This document shows, piece by piece, positions 13,576-28,158 of a DNA stretch of 64,000 nt (within the stretch, counting starts at the first letter, position 1; each line of letters begins with the position of its first letter). The stretch spans positions 581,501 to 645,500 of the forward strand of contig PQWQ01000018.1 in NCBI GenBank assembly GCA_002943765.1, in the 5' to 3' direction. Under the pieces are notes generated by a model. That model was given only the letters and a program-made list of their open reading frames with translations. It was not told the origin of the DNA and ran no database searches. The translations under genes and the position numbers were made by a program. Source of the stretch: Psoroptes ovis (lineage: Eukaryota > Arthropoda > Arachnida > Sarcoptiformes > Psoroptidae).

Positions 13576-14651
13576 TACAAACAAACGCAGAACTCTCGAA
13601 AATCATTGACTTTGGTGTTTCGTATGATGATCTGCTGCTTATTCTTGGCATGTTTCTCCGAGTCTTTAAGTATTTGAGTCGAATCTGCCAAAGATTCAAA
13701 GAAATAACGACGAAATTCAAAGAAAATTGGGTCAAAATTTCATTTCGACGAAATCATATGCAGTGTAGGCGTCAATTAATTTATAATAAACACACAACAC
13801 AACAGCAGTAGTGAATATATATCTGTGGGTGAAGCTTCAAAAGCTTAGAATTTGTTTTAGATTCAAACGGAAAAAATTTACTTTTAAAAGGATTTGATGA
13901 TCTTGATCATAATCATCATCATCAACGACTATAATTAAATTAATTGATGATTATTATTGACTAATGATCATCGAATTCTCTTCTCTTAGGCCTTAATTTT
14001 CTCGAATCAGGGCGATTTCCTCGGCAATTTTCTCAGCAATTCACAGAGACAAAATCAATCATTTCGGCTAGAACTTTTTCCAATTTTGCTCGAAACTCAT
14101 TTGAAAAATTAATTAAAAGTTTTTCAATTTTTTCTTTTTCGCAAAAAATTCCTATCAAACTTTACCCAAAATCTCGAATTAATTAATATTTCAATCCGTA
14201 ATTTTCTCGAATAAATGAATTGATTTGATTTTTTTTGGTAATGATAATTACACATGGAAAAAATGAGCAAAAAAAAATTTCAAAACTTTTTTTCTCTCAT
14301 TTTTCATTTGATAATTCAAGAAAAAGGCGTTACCTTTCACGGCATTGCTCCGCCTTTTTTTCTTTTCGATTAACCAATCAAAAAGCGAAAGAAAAAAAAA
14401 TTCCTTTTCTCTTCTCTGCTCGTTTCTAAGCGATGCGCATCTTCACCATCATCACTCTGCTCTTCGAAATTTCTCAAAATTCAATTAAGCCAATTTTACC
14501 AAAAACCGATTGCACAGCGAAAAAAAACCACATTTTCGGGTGAAACGAAAACACGAAAACGAAACAAATGTCAAATTTGATTTCGATTCGAAAATTCAAA
14601 TTAATTTCATTTTGGCCAATGTTTTGAGGTTTTTTCGAAGTTGTTTTTTCC

Positions 14652-14671
14652 AAAAAAAAAAAAAAAAAAAA
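14652..14671. repeat. Poly-A tract
   Basis: An uninterrupted run of about 20 A. No retroelement-like sequence was recognised beside it. Confidence 0.9.
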
Positions 14672-17600
14672 ATTCCATCAATTCCGAATAACCGAAAAAA
14701 CTCACCCGTAACAGTATCCGCCCCCTTTTTTGCAGTGACATGTAAATAGATGTAAACCAATAAAAACACACTAGAAAAATTAATTAAAAAATCAAAAGAA
14801 AATTCCCTGGAATGCATGGCACTTGTTTCGATTTTCGCATTTGTCCTTGTGTCTATGAGATTGTGTTTGAACCAAATACGATTTGTCAAATCGTATATTT
14901 GTTCATTCGGTGTGTCATGTCATCACATGATCTAAGTTGGGGAAGAAACTTTTCCGAAATGATGAAATTTCGAATTCATTAGATTTTCATCAATTTTTTT
15001 TCGTGAATTTTTCCGAAAAAAGAAGAAATTTGCAGGGAAATTTTCCCCTTGATTTTTTCTGGTATTCAAAGGGTTTAAATTTTTTTCGATTTAAGAAATA
15101 TTTCTACGAAATCACGAATTGAATTGAATTTTTGCCATTTTTTCTCCATTTTTCTTCGAAAGGAATTTTTCTTTTCTTATCAAACAAACAATGATTATGA
15201 TAATAATACCTTATCTTACCTTTTTCAAAGTATATAACCTTTGACAAGGTTTAACACCTGACCATTTTTTATTATCGCCAAAAAAAAAAAAGAAAAATTC
15301 AACAAAAAATTTATTGAATTTCGAGACCGCTTGACGACAATGTGTGAACAGCAACAGCAGAACAAAAGAGTTGTTCAAAGGTTATTGTTGTTGCTGCAGT
15401 TGGTACCCTATTCATGGCCTTTCATGGTCAATTCATGATCTATCATCTCTTTCTCTCTCTCAGTGTGTCACCACCTATGGTTTTCTTTATCGCAGGGTTA
15501 ATTCAATTTTGACATATTGTTTATTTGTCATAAAATCTTTAAGAATTTTTTCTTCAACAAAAAATGCCGACCATTCGATTTGAATGTTGTTGAAATGATC
15601 AGCAACTCAGCTCTCGTTCAGCTCGTTGATGATCATGGGGTAAATGATTAAGTGTTGCATGTGATGGTCAGTTGTTTATTGGGTTCGTACTGGTCACCAA
15701 TTTTTTTCAGCACAATTTCTGCACTCATAGAGACCCTGAAAAATCTGACTATTACAAGTGAAATGAATATTTTATTGGGTGATTTTTATTTTTTATTTTT
15801 TTTTCATAAGATTTATGCACATTATTATTGAATAACCCTTTTTATTTGTATTATTATTTGTCCTCGATCAAGTTTGAATTGAGCAAGTTGTTTATTAAGC
15901 ATGGAGAAAATTCCAAACTCAGCTATTCCAAGTGCTCTAATTCAGTACCGAATCAGTGCATTTGCACTGAATGGTTCACACACACACATGTTTATGAATA
16001 ATAAATAACACGTGCAAATTTTGAATATGAATTTTTCTAAAAATTTTTGAAATTTTCGGTTCGGTTTGTTTGTGAGCCTTTCAAAAATTTCATGTACAAA
16101 GGTTCATGAATAGGGTTCATGAATAAGGTTCTGGTCTTTGTGCGATATGTCAATTGAATTGAGTCAATTGAATTTTGAAATTTTTTTTTGAAAATTTTTT
16201 TGTTTACTCATCTCTACAAGGGTCAAATATGGTGTTGGTGTTTGATGGTGTTCGGGAGCTTTTTTTTGTTAAAAATTTCCATTGGAATCAATTGAAATTT
16301 TCAAGGTTCAAAGGTTCTAACCTTACTACAACTGGTAACCATTAAAGTGGTAATCAAACGATAATGACAATGATGATGATCGGTGACACTTTTTTTTAGA
16401 TAAATGATTCGGAATAAAAGTATCATATTCACCATTGACATTTTCACATTTACACATTGACACCATTCAAGTATATGACCTTTGAAAATGAGTGAATCAA
16501 TGAATCACTGGAATCATTGAATATGTGAATGATTTTCAAATTTACGAGAAACGAAAAAAAAAATCAATTTAAATAAACTTTTTTAAGCCACTTTTTTAAA
16601 CCATCTCACTCCGAGTGTATTTATGTATGTGATTCATCATTATCAGCGATGCATAAAAGGTTATACAACAATATGTTCTACATTATTATTCACAAAAAAA
16701 ATCATTCATATATTCCAGTACATTTGCATATTGCATTTCATTCCGGTAAATAAAATTTCAAAGTATTTTGATTTTTTGATTTTCGTTGTTTATTTTCGCA
16801 ATTTTAGCATTGATCAATATTCACCCGTAGAATTGACAATCGAAAAAATTATTTAATTGACTGAAAATGAAATATTTTTTTCATTTATTCAAACACGTCA
16901 TTTATGAACAATTTTTTTTTCGAGAAAATTGCCTGAAACTTTTTTTCGAAAATGACTAAAAATTATTATCATTTTCATTGTCAAATAGAGAAATTGTTTC
17001 ATGATCTCCATTGTTATTAGCATTATTATTATGTAACACCTTTTATTTATGGCCATTTTCACTATTATTCAACATTTAGAAACATTCATTAAATACATTA
17101 CGAACGCCATTATACGTCATTATTGCAATCGCTTTTGTTCAAAAGCCGATGATATATGTTCAACATTTTTCAATTTTTCCATTGACCATTCGATCGGTCC
17201 ATGGGTCCGCGAACAACCGATGATGGCCGTACATGTTCGAAACATGTTTAAATCCTTGATAATCTTTGTTCATTATCACCATATTGTCTTCTACGATCGT
17301 ACATGATACATGACCAAGATCATGTACCATTCATACATCATCTCGATTCATGGACAAGATATCATCAAACACCGAAGGCTTTTGTTTGATTTAATTTAAG
17401 AAGGATCAATGTATTCGAATCATGCACCAAAGTACCATTCATATATGTCGGCAAGATTATTGATAATAACGATAATAAATATTTACATTAATTTGCATAT
17501 GAATCAAGGTGATAATGTTTTTTTGTAACATCGAGGTATTAATGTAAATAATGGTAATAATGTATCCATTATTTATTATCAACAGCAAAAAATCAAACAG

Positions 17601-18046
17601 AAAAAATCAAAAAATATCACCCAAAAATCAATATGAATGAATGGTGGTTGGTGACATTATTCATATGAACATAATCATAAATATTATTACATGGACAAAC
17701 ACATTGAAAATTTGAATAAATTAATCGTTTGATTTCGTCGTTTTGTTAGAGTTTTAAACGAATTTTGTGTGTTCTACGAAACCAAATTTACACATGTTTT
17801 CATATGTTCAAACGTTTATCATTGAATTACCCAGTGAATTACCGGTGAAATATTACAAATGATTTTCAATGCAAATACAAATACGGTCCAAACACAAACA
17901 ATGTGACATAATTTCCTGTATTTTATTATTATCATTATTACAAATGATAATAATAAATATTTACATTAAAACTTAATAACACAAAAAAAATGTCAAAATT
18001 TTGCACGTACTTACATGTTAAACATAATTTTTTCCTCTTTGTTTGC

Positions 18047-18067
18047 ACGTACGTACGTACGTACGTA
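18047..18067. repeat. (CGTA)n microsatellite
   Basis: About five CGTA units. The motif is self-complementary, so the tract is a perfect palindrome that could form a cruciform. Confidence 0.9.
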
Positions 18068-21000
18068 TTTTTTTGGATGATTTACGTGTAATCACATTTA
18101 GATTGTAAACATGAATCCATGTACAAAATGTAATATTGTCACCAAGGTTGGTCGATGAATTAAAGGTAAACAAGGGTCCTGTTGTAATTTTTGTTTGCTG
18201 GATTCGTTTTTTTAAAGGTTAGAGGTCTTGCTATGCTAAAGTATGAGGTCCTAATGCTTAGGTATGATGGCAAACATCAAATAAACGGTATACATTTGAG
18301 ATTATACATTCAATTTTTTATTCAAAATCAAATTAAAATTGATTTAAATTGAAATTTGAATTTTATTTAATTTACATTATGGTGAAATGTTTTGAATTTA
18401 CAATGACATGTTTGGATGAGAGATAAAGAAATCCTATTACAATGGTCGATTCATCATTGAAATGTATTATGGTATGATTTACCATGTTTTTTTGTTGACC
18501 AAAGGATAGGCCCTTAATAGACCTTTAATAATAATGCCTTTGAGCGATTTTTCCATTCCATTCAAATGCCATGGAATACGAAAAATTGAATTTTTTTCAT
18601 TTTTGTTTCGTATCAATTTCAATGTTAACCGGCAATATGTTTACAATATGATATCACCATGAACATATACGAAATCGGTTTTGATTTGATCAAAATTTAA
18701 TTTAATTCAATTTTTCGATTATTTGAAACAATCAAATACACACACACACACACAATCATTGAAGACACATCAATCGTTACATCAATGATACAAACATTGA
18801 TCTTTCACTGATCTTTGCTCAGTCTTTCAATGGCATTTTCATCTGTGATGATAACTCGAACAGAGTGAAACCTCATTGTTTGGGTGAAATACAATTGAAA
18901 ACGACCAAAACACGCAGTTAGGAGAGTGATGACGGGTCATTTTGAAGCTTTTTTGAAAACTTTGAAACTTTGAAATTTAATTCAATTTAAATGTTGAAAA
19001 ATATCATTTAATAGATTGTCACAGCACATAGAAATCAATATGTTTTGATTTGAGATTTGATTTGTTTCGTTTTGTGTAAAATGAAATTAGCTTAATTGAA
19101 TTTCCATTTGACTTGCTAAGCAGCATGCGAGGGGAGAGTGGGGGATGTTCAAGTTTGCGCATATCGGAGGATGTATTGCGGGTGTATTCGTATGGGTAAA
19201 TTCGGTAACCTTGTCGGCTACCACTGTCGAAAGCTGTCTAAATTACACTCTGGTAATGATCATCCTCATCATTAGGATTTGACCTCGATTTTGTTCGGTT
19301 TCAAAGTTTCCAAATTTGATTTAATTAATCGTTCATAGATACCCTTCAAATGATGGTGGTAAACACGCTATGTGTTTGAAGATTTGAAAACTATTAACCC
19401 AAGTAGAAGGACCCTAGAACCTTTGACCTTTGATTAATCATAAATGGTCGCTGCTGTGGTCGGTTTTCGGGCTGTATTGCTTGTTTTTTCCATGATTTGT
19501 TGATTTGTTTGATGATATATGCCTGATGAAACAGCATTGTTGACATGTGGACATGAATGAAGATTAGATCCTTCATTTGCATATTTCATAATCGAACAAA
19601 AAATAATCATTGTAATTCAACCAAACAATTGTATAATCAATTGACCGTATCGTTTTAAGTATGTAACTTATGAGCTTAGAGTTGAAGATATTCAAATTTT
19701 ATAAGGTTAATTAGTTATACTTTATTGAATTTTGAAAATTGAATTAAAATTGAATAATATGTTGTATAACAATGGCAATGGAGAAAAAAATGACCAGTGA
19801 CTAGTAATCACTTAGACCAGTAAACAATTTTGACCAATTCAGGCGCAAATTTTTGACCAACTTTGACCAATTTCGGCCAGTTTTGACCGAGTCAGACTAA
19901 AATTTTTCTGATTGATCCGAAAATATGGACCAAATGTGATCATCTAAGGTTGTCCAACTCATCAAATACACCATTCATCATCATAATCATCATCAACAGA
20001 TGATGACCATCAAATACATGATTAATGGTAAACAACCTATCAACAACAGCAGCAGTAGAGGTGGAAATACTGAAATTCAAGGGCTAAAATACATCAAGAC
20101 TGGCTGAACGAAAGGGGCCAAGTAAAATTGGCGAAACAAAAACCGGCTGAATCTGACAATTTCGCTCACTTTTTGAAGTTGTTTGTTTGTTTCATTTCAT
20201 GTGGTGGGATTGTTTCAACGATCAAAATGCGCATAAAAATCCCGAAATTTTTGTTTGACTTAAATGAATTTGACATTTGATGAGTGAAAAGGATCTTTGA
20301 CAAAAAAGGATCTTGAAATCTCTCATACATTATTTGGATACAAAATGCCCAGCAAACACATACAAATGCATATCCCTCAAATGCAAAATGCAAATATGAT
20401 CCGATTTATGTATATGCGGGGCCTTGAAGGTTGTCGATCATTATTCATCATCATCGGTGATTATCCTTGACAAAGTAAACATTTCGAAATTTGAAATTTT
20501 TCGTATCGAATGGGACCCTGTAAGAGACGATTTGTTTGTTTACATATCATTTGTATTTGAAAATATGAAATGGAAATGCATTGGATATATCTGCATATTG
20601 TTATTGTTATTTGTGATTATTTGTATGATCCTTCATTTGTTTATTTGGATTTAAATCCAAATGAAAAATAATATTTTGACATTTGAACATTTCAAATTGG
20701 ATGAGAGATATTTGAAATAGTATAAACAAAAGCTTTGGATGTCTTTTCAATGCCATTAAGAGGAGGCGATGAAATACTCGTGAAAGCCAGTCTGTGGGTA
20801 TGGGGAAATTCCCGTAAATATTCAAAGTTTTTGGAAAAGTTTTCGTAAAACATGTCCAAAGATCTGGCAGCCATTTGATGTTACAAATGGATGATTTGCT
20901 GGAATTTTTATTATTTGCAGGAATAATTCTAAAAGGATATTGTCTTGCCATCGTTTGATTGGGTTGTAGATAGAGATAGAGGTAAATATTGGACGGGGGA

Positions 21001-21981
21001 ATTTTTCAGAAATTTTTTTTTTAAATTCAAAAAAAAATTTCAAAAATTTTCTCGAAACCAATCGAAAAAAAAATTCCATCCACGGAATTCCTCCGACCCT
21101 CGGGACTGGTGGTGGTGATGCTGGCTGCTGATGCATGATGATCACGAATTTGACAATCACGGCAGCCGAACCATTTTTATCAATCAAGAGAGTAATGGTA
21201 TGCACTGGCAGCTCATTTAATCAATGTTATCTGATACCGTTTCACACATATTTCAGACAAGAAGAATTTTAAATAATTAAAATATAATTGAATTTAAACG
21301 ATGTTTCCAGATTCATTCATTTTGTTTAGACATGTTTGCACTTGTTCATATTGATCTTGTTTGATATGTAACACGCTTTGTTACACAAGTGACAAGCTTA
21401 AAAATCAAACTGAAACAAGCGAAACACTGTTAATGAATGAATTAATGAATGAACCATTGAATTAATCAATATATGAACGGTATGCCGAGGATGATTTGAG
21501 TGATTTGAACGTCAAATGAACGGCTCAACTCGATGAAAATCGACAAAGATGGCTGGATTCGGTAGATGAAAATTGAATTTGACATTTAAATTGTTTCATT
21601 TTAATTCATCTGTTTGTCTGAATTGTTATTTATTTATTTATTCGATGTATTTTTGCGTGTTGACAGATTTCAAATTTCAAAAAATTTCAAACATTTCAAA
21701 CAGTCCAAGTTTTAAATGTGTTTACACTTGTTTATTTTTGTGTGTTTTGGTGTTGCATTCAGTGTTTTCGTTACTTCTGATGTTTTAATGTGTAAATAAA
21801 TAATAATAAATGTGATAATCATGACAAGTGATGAAAATTTTGAAAGTTTCATTTGATTAAATTAATTTTGTTTTGATTTGAAATTAAATTCAATTTCAGA
21901 ATTTCCATTGAATCCTAATGGAAATGAAATTTTATTTGATTTCAGCTTAAAATTCATTTGAAATTTTAATGTCTTTGAGCT

Positions 21982-22066
21982 GTTGTCCGAAAAGTTCATG
22001 CCGTCGATGCCCGCTTCAAAGCAGGCGTTTTCAATTGATTTGATCGTCAAGAACTTTTTGGACAAC
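21982..22066. repeat. Short inverted-repeat element, copy 3 (mariner-MITE-like)
   Basis: It starts GTTGTCCGAAAAGTTCATG and ends with the reverse complement of GTTGTCCAAAAAGTTCTTG. The 85-bp element is followed by CTGATA, which gives a mariner-style end reading TATCAGGTTGTCC on the minus strand. Confidence 0.7.
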
Positions 22067-24540
22067 CTGATAAATGTTTATTTATCCATTAATCGTACAA
22101 ATATATTGAATAATAAACTATGCCATAATTATTTATCGATTTTTGTGTTTAAAGAAATAAATAAAATTGAAAAAAACAAGGTGTGTATCAATCAAGGGTC
22201 AATTCATCAAATGACCTATTCATAAAATGGTCATTTTCATTAAAAATGACCAATTTACATTGAAAACGACCAATTTATTTAATTCAATGGCCAAAGTGAT
22301 CAGTGACCAATGAATAGAACCCCTAATAAAATGATTTGGTGCTTTCAAAGCTTTTATAAATAGAAGCAAATTCCACCTGGAATTACGTAATTTCAATGGA
22401 AATTTTTTCTTTAAAAATAAAAATAAAAAACTTTAAAATGATTCGGGTTTTTTTTCATTTATTCTCCTCGATTCATTTATTTTCTCGTTATATTTCATTT
22501 CTTTATTTATTTATTTATTTATGATAATCAATTTCAATTTAAAATTTTCGATTTTTAAATGGAAATTTAAAATTCAATGAATAAATAAACACCAATAAAC
22601 AACATAAAATATCAATAGAATTGAGCACTGAACATTGAAAATCAGAATGAATTGAAATGAATTGAATTTTGAAATAAAAATTTCTGAAAATTTTTTCAAA
22701 AAACTTTTATTATCAACATGTTACACAAATAACAATAGCCATAACATTAACGATAATTACATAATCAATCAATTGATTCAATCACAATTGAAATCGATGA
22801 CCAATTTAGTGATAATAATGGAAATGATAATAATGGTAATAATACTGATAATTGGAGTAATAAAATGATCATCATCAATATGGGGTGATGATGACTAACA
22901 GCTTAGTGAAGGTCGAGAAGAATGGTCATGGTTATGGCGGCGTTGATGATCGTGATAGAGTCTATCAGACAAACATAAATATATATGAATGATCCGGTAA
23001 TCAATCTTCAGTATTGGTCCACGGTGATTGTTTTGGTGATTACTAATCGTTTTTGATCGATTAATCACCGTTGAAATTTGGCTTTCGAAAAGGACAAATT
23101 AATGTTACGCTCGTTATTCGTTGAATTGAACTAATCACAAGTGAAGTCTGTCACCACTGTGATATCCAAGCGCTAAAACCACTGAATTTTTTGCTTTGGT
23201 CGAACGAAAAACGGTGAAATTCCCTTGAAATTCTGCCCAAAAGTGTACGTACATGTATGGGTACGTGTATATGTGTGTGTGTGTGTGACAAATTCATTTA
23301 GGGTATCAGCCTCGTAGCAAGCAGAGCATCGATAATTAATCGACGATCGAATACCGAATCTATTCGATTATCATGGTCAACAATAGAGGATCTGATTTGT
23401 GAAAAATGTAACTCGATGTAATACCTCTTAAAATTGGGATTTTTCTCAATTTTTCCTTCCGATAAAATTATCAAATTGATCTCTTGAGAATCATTCTGAT
23501 CCTGATCATCATTAGGATCATCGATATCGAATGGTATAACATTGTTTCGATTGGTAACTACGGGTCATCATCATTATCATCAATAATCAAAACATATGTT
23601 GTAATGATACCAAAAAAAAATAATGATGATACATCAATATAAACATATAAATAATGATATTATATAAATCTTCTTTTTTTTGAAAATACACAAAAATAAG
23701 TGTCCAAAACTTTCGAAAAAAATGAAGAAATCCATTATCATCTAAATACACGCAGAGATGTGTACAGGAATACAAGAATAAATGGATTTTCATTTATCAA
23801 AGTTTACATTCAATTATATACATTTGTGTACAGATATATGTATCTTATATGTACCAAATACATACAAATATACAGATATACAATTATTGAACACATATTC
23901 AATACAATTATAATTGTCAATGGTGGTAGATATGTATAATGTCAATCTGGTGGATTGGTATAATGTCAAATGATGATGATGATTATGATGATTAACTTAA
24001 ATACGTTCAGTATACGCGCTCACATATTTCATAAATTCAAAATGTGTGTTTGGATGTTTTGAAAATGTTTTAAACCAAAGAATTGTCATCATAAGTACGC
24101 TTCCACCATTGCTAGGCTCGCAAGGTTACCCCCTTTTAGGATGTTTTTTTTTCTTGAATGTTTTTTTTTCAAAATGTTTTCAATGGGGTTTTTCAATGGG
24201 ATTTTCTTTGATAACAATTGTAACAATGACAATAATCACAAGTGAATCAGTTGAAAATGACACTGGTAGAATTTTGATATTTTTTTTTCCATGAATTCGT
24301 TTATAATCATTGATCAAAATGGATTCTTCATTTCACTTGAAGCAAATGAAACTTTTTTTCTTTTGCCATAGTTATCGCATTGGAGCCAAAATGTAATGGA
24401 AATTAAAATAACCGGAATCATAAATGGATTCATTTCGAACGAAATGGAATGAATTGAAAGTAGAATTTGCCAACTTGAATTTACTCGAATGAGCACACAG
24501 AAACATCCAGCCAACGAGCGATAGCGAGAGATCCAGAGAG

Positions 24541-24583
24541 AAACATAGACATCGAGAGAGTCAAATAGAGAGAGAGAGAGAGG
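24541..24583. repeat. (GA)n-rich tract
   Basis: A purine-rich GAGAGA stretch with interruptions. GAGA repeats bind GAGA-factor-type proteins in arthropods, but nothing else here indicates a promoter. Confidence 0.6.
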
Positions 24584-27500
24584 AAAAACCCTTTTAAATA
24601 AATTACCAGCAGCAGCATCAGCTACAGCAGCAGCAACCAGTCAAACCAGAATCCATTAGCATCATTTTAAAAGTCATTTTTTTTCTTGTTCGGTTTGGTT
24701 TGGTTCGGGTTCGGTCGGGTATATTTGAATATCCAAAGGATGTTTTTTTTTCGGTGCTTGTTTTCGGTGCTTTGGCCAAACATCGTGTCTGACATTGGTT
24801 CAATGATTCAAAAAACGAATTCAAAATGAATTAAAATGATTTTCAAAATTGAAATTTAAATTGAACTAAATTGAATTTTTTTTCTCGTTGAAATAATGAT
24901 GTTTCTCCCAGCGTTCAATGGATTTGGATTCGTTTTTTTTTTGTTCATTTTGATTTTGCAAAAAAAGTGGTAAATATTCAACACGACAATTCAATGAGAT
25001 GGCTTTGAATTCATTCAAAGCTTTTTGGACCGAAAGTGAACGATGGTTAAATGGATTGCTTGTCATTTGATCCATGATGATGGTGATGGTAATGGTGGTA
25101 CATTTGTTTGATGTTTGTTCGTCCAACTTTTCTATGGCCAAAATTTATTATCTCTGGTCTACAAAAGATTTTCTACTCCATAAGAAATATGAGAAAAACT
25201 TTTAAAATTCTTGGAAATAATCTTTGAAAGTCAATGAATTATCTCTTCTTTGGTTGATGATGAATTCAGAGCTCATATATTCGTAGTGATGTATATTGAA
25301 ATGTATGCTCATTCTTATATTTTAATCAATTTGTGAGTGATTTCTGAATGATTTTCCAAGTACATTTCATAGCCATTTTCATCAATACTCATACGCACTG
25401 ATACAACGAATCATACGGCATCAATGAGTGGAATGAATGAATCAATGAATGAAGAATTTTTGTGAACAAATCAAATATTCATAGCGATGATGGAAATATA
25501 TTCATTGAATGCAATATATTTCAATTTAAAATTCAATCAACCGTAAAACATGTTTAATGTTATATGTTTGTGAATGTTCGATCATCATCATCATACTCAT
25601 TATTATTACATTACATTTACAATACAATTATCATATCAAACAACTGAATAATGGTTCAAATGGCAATAAATGTCATCGTGATCTGATGTGATAATATTCA
25701 TTCATTCATTTCTGTTATCACATTCTTCTTATTTTTTTATTATAAAATAATGACATTCCATGGGTCGATGTTGCTGCTGTTGTCGTTGTCAATGTTGACA
25801 TTTTAATGATAAAACCATCTGATACAGTATTTAATATCGGTGTATTCATCATTTTTCAATTGAAATTACGATAAATGACAAATTTTTGTCAAAATTCGTG
25901 GGTTCGCATTCCATTCTCGGGGCTATGTCGAATTCTGGAAGAATCGATTCATTTCGGCTGTCCACGAATCTCAGAATACTTTGAATTTTCATTTTTACTG
26001 ATGATTGATTTCAATGATTCCAATGACTTCAATGATTTCAAAATTTTAATTTTTGGAATTTTGGAATCACAGAATTTCAGAATTTTAAAATTTCAAAACT
26101 TTGAAATTCTCTGAATTTTATTTGAAATTCTTCATTCAAATTCTTTGATCAAATCAAATTTTGATTTTTTAGTTTCAGGGTGAAATTCTCAAAATTTGAT
26201 TCAATTTGATTTCCTCGAGAAAAATATTCTCGAATCAATGAATTTTATGCTTCATAAATCTTTATTATTACTACTATCTAACATTTAACCAATATAATCA
26301 TCATTTTTCACAAGGTTTTTCATCAAATATTACATCTTTGATAACAAGTCTTTCGGTAACATATGATATATTCATATTCAAACTAAACATATTCAAAAAC
26401 ATAAAATGTCACACATTTTATGGAATTTAAACGAACACACATAAATGTCCAGTTGTCGCTTGCATACATGTGACATAATCATCACGATAATAACGATCGT
26501 ATTTTTATGTATTTTTTTATTCTTTAAAAATTCATCATTTTGAAATCACCATACATATTCAACCTAAATGGCTTGAATTATTACTGCTATTTCACATGTT
26601 GTATATGCCATAAAAATGTGTGTTTATTGCAATTATTTATTTTCATTTATTTTTTATATTATTTGATTATTTCATCAATTTCATCATTAAAAAACATTAT
26701 TATTAACCACTGATGACTGTCAACACTGCGAAATAAAACCACAACGGCCAGTCACACCATCGAATACCACAAATAAAATCAATGCACAGTGTGCTTTGGA
26801 AGGAATCGGGAATCAAATCCAATTAAATCAAATCAAAATTGGGTAATAATATTCGCTTCAATTGTCGATGAATATTTGTCTCATAGAAACATAAATAAAT
26901 GAATTTTGTTTAAATATTTTTTATGTGGTAAACAAGCGAAAATTAACACACAACTAACCAAAAAACATAAATGAATTGACAAACAACCGAACAGACGTTG
27001 AAATGTGTGCTTTTTTATCCTCGGTAAAAAACCACAAGTTGTTACATCAATTCATGTATTGATATGGCGTTCAATATGTTGTGGTAACCAAACACATTGA
27101 AACACATTGGAATACATTGAAACACTGAACCGACAAACACCACAACAGCTGCTATTCTTGGATCTGAAAAGGTTCCAGAATCTCTTGTTTGTACAATGGA
27201 TGTTCATGTGTTCATATGTTTTATGATCATAGCGATTCTTTGATCCAAAAAAAATGATGCGAATTACTAAAAGTCAAACATTTTTTTCAGGATTTTTATT
27301 TATTTTTTATTCCATATTTTCAATGGATTTATGATCGACCGAAATTTGAATTAACAAACAACATGAAATATTTCAATGAATGTTAAGCAAATTAACACAT
27401 ATTTATTCGTATGTTTCGGTAAATATGTTTGACAGTCTATGCTTATAGTAGCGAACATGGAACATGAAATTTCTAACGATTGATTTTAAACAAAATGACG

Positions 27501-28090
27501 ACAGATTTCCGTATAGAAAATTAGAACCATTAATTATCAAAGATTATAATTAGCGGCTGTAATTTATAATTGTTTATTTGCTGATTTCCGAATATTTGCG
27601 AAATTCAAGAAATTTTCGGGGACAAAAAATGATACAAGGCGCTCTTCGAGCCAAATCAAGTCGAATAGTGACAAATAGCCGAATTCTTTGAATAACTAAG
27701 GTCAAAGGTAAAAATAAATATCGAATGAAATGAAACCTAAGTAAAATTGAAACAAAAAACCAAAAAACAGAATCAAAAAACACATGTTCTTCGTTACAAA
27801 AATTTGTTTGAATTTTTTTTATATTCGATTCAATATCATTATATGAAATGAATCCGAAAAAAAAAAAATTTAATTTAATTCTTCTTTCAATATGTTTTGA
27901 ACATGTTTTTTCTCCACCACCATTACCACCCATTTACTCCCCCCTCAAAAAATATTTATTTCAAGCTGTTTTCCAAGCGGATTTTTCGCTTAGATTTGCA
28001 GAAAATTTTTCCTGAAATTAAAAATTTTCGGAATTAATTTCTATGATTTTCCAAAAAGGTTTTGATCCAGAAAAACCTCTTGTTGTTTTT

Positions 28091-28158
28091 TGTCCAAAAA
28101 GTTTTTGACGATTTTCAATGGACTCTCCATTGATTTTTGGACAAAAACTTTTCGGACA
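28091..28158. repeat. Short inverted-repeat element, copy 4 (mariner-MITE-like)
   Basis: The left end is TGTCCAAAAAGTTTTTGACG and the right end reverse-complements to TGTCCGAAAAGTTTTTGTCC. At 68 bp it is the shortest copy. Confidence 0.7.

Noticed and set aside
20607..21205. Overlapping minus-strand open frames of 114, 127 and 60 codons
   Set aside because: No domain, no splice partners, and the three frames overlap each other; typical of a locally GC-richer patch rather than coding sequence.
23700..23720. TGTCCAAAACTTTCG resembling an end of the inverted-repeat family
   Set aside because: No matching inverted partner was found within 150 bp on either side.
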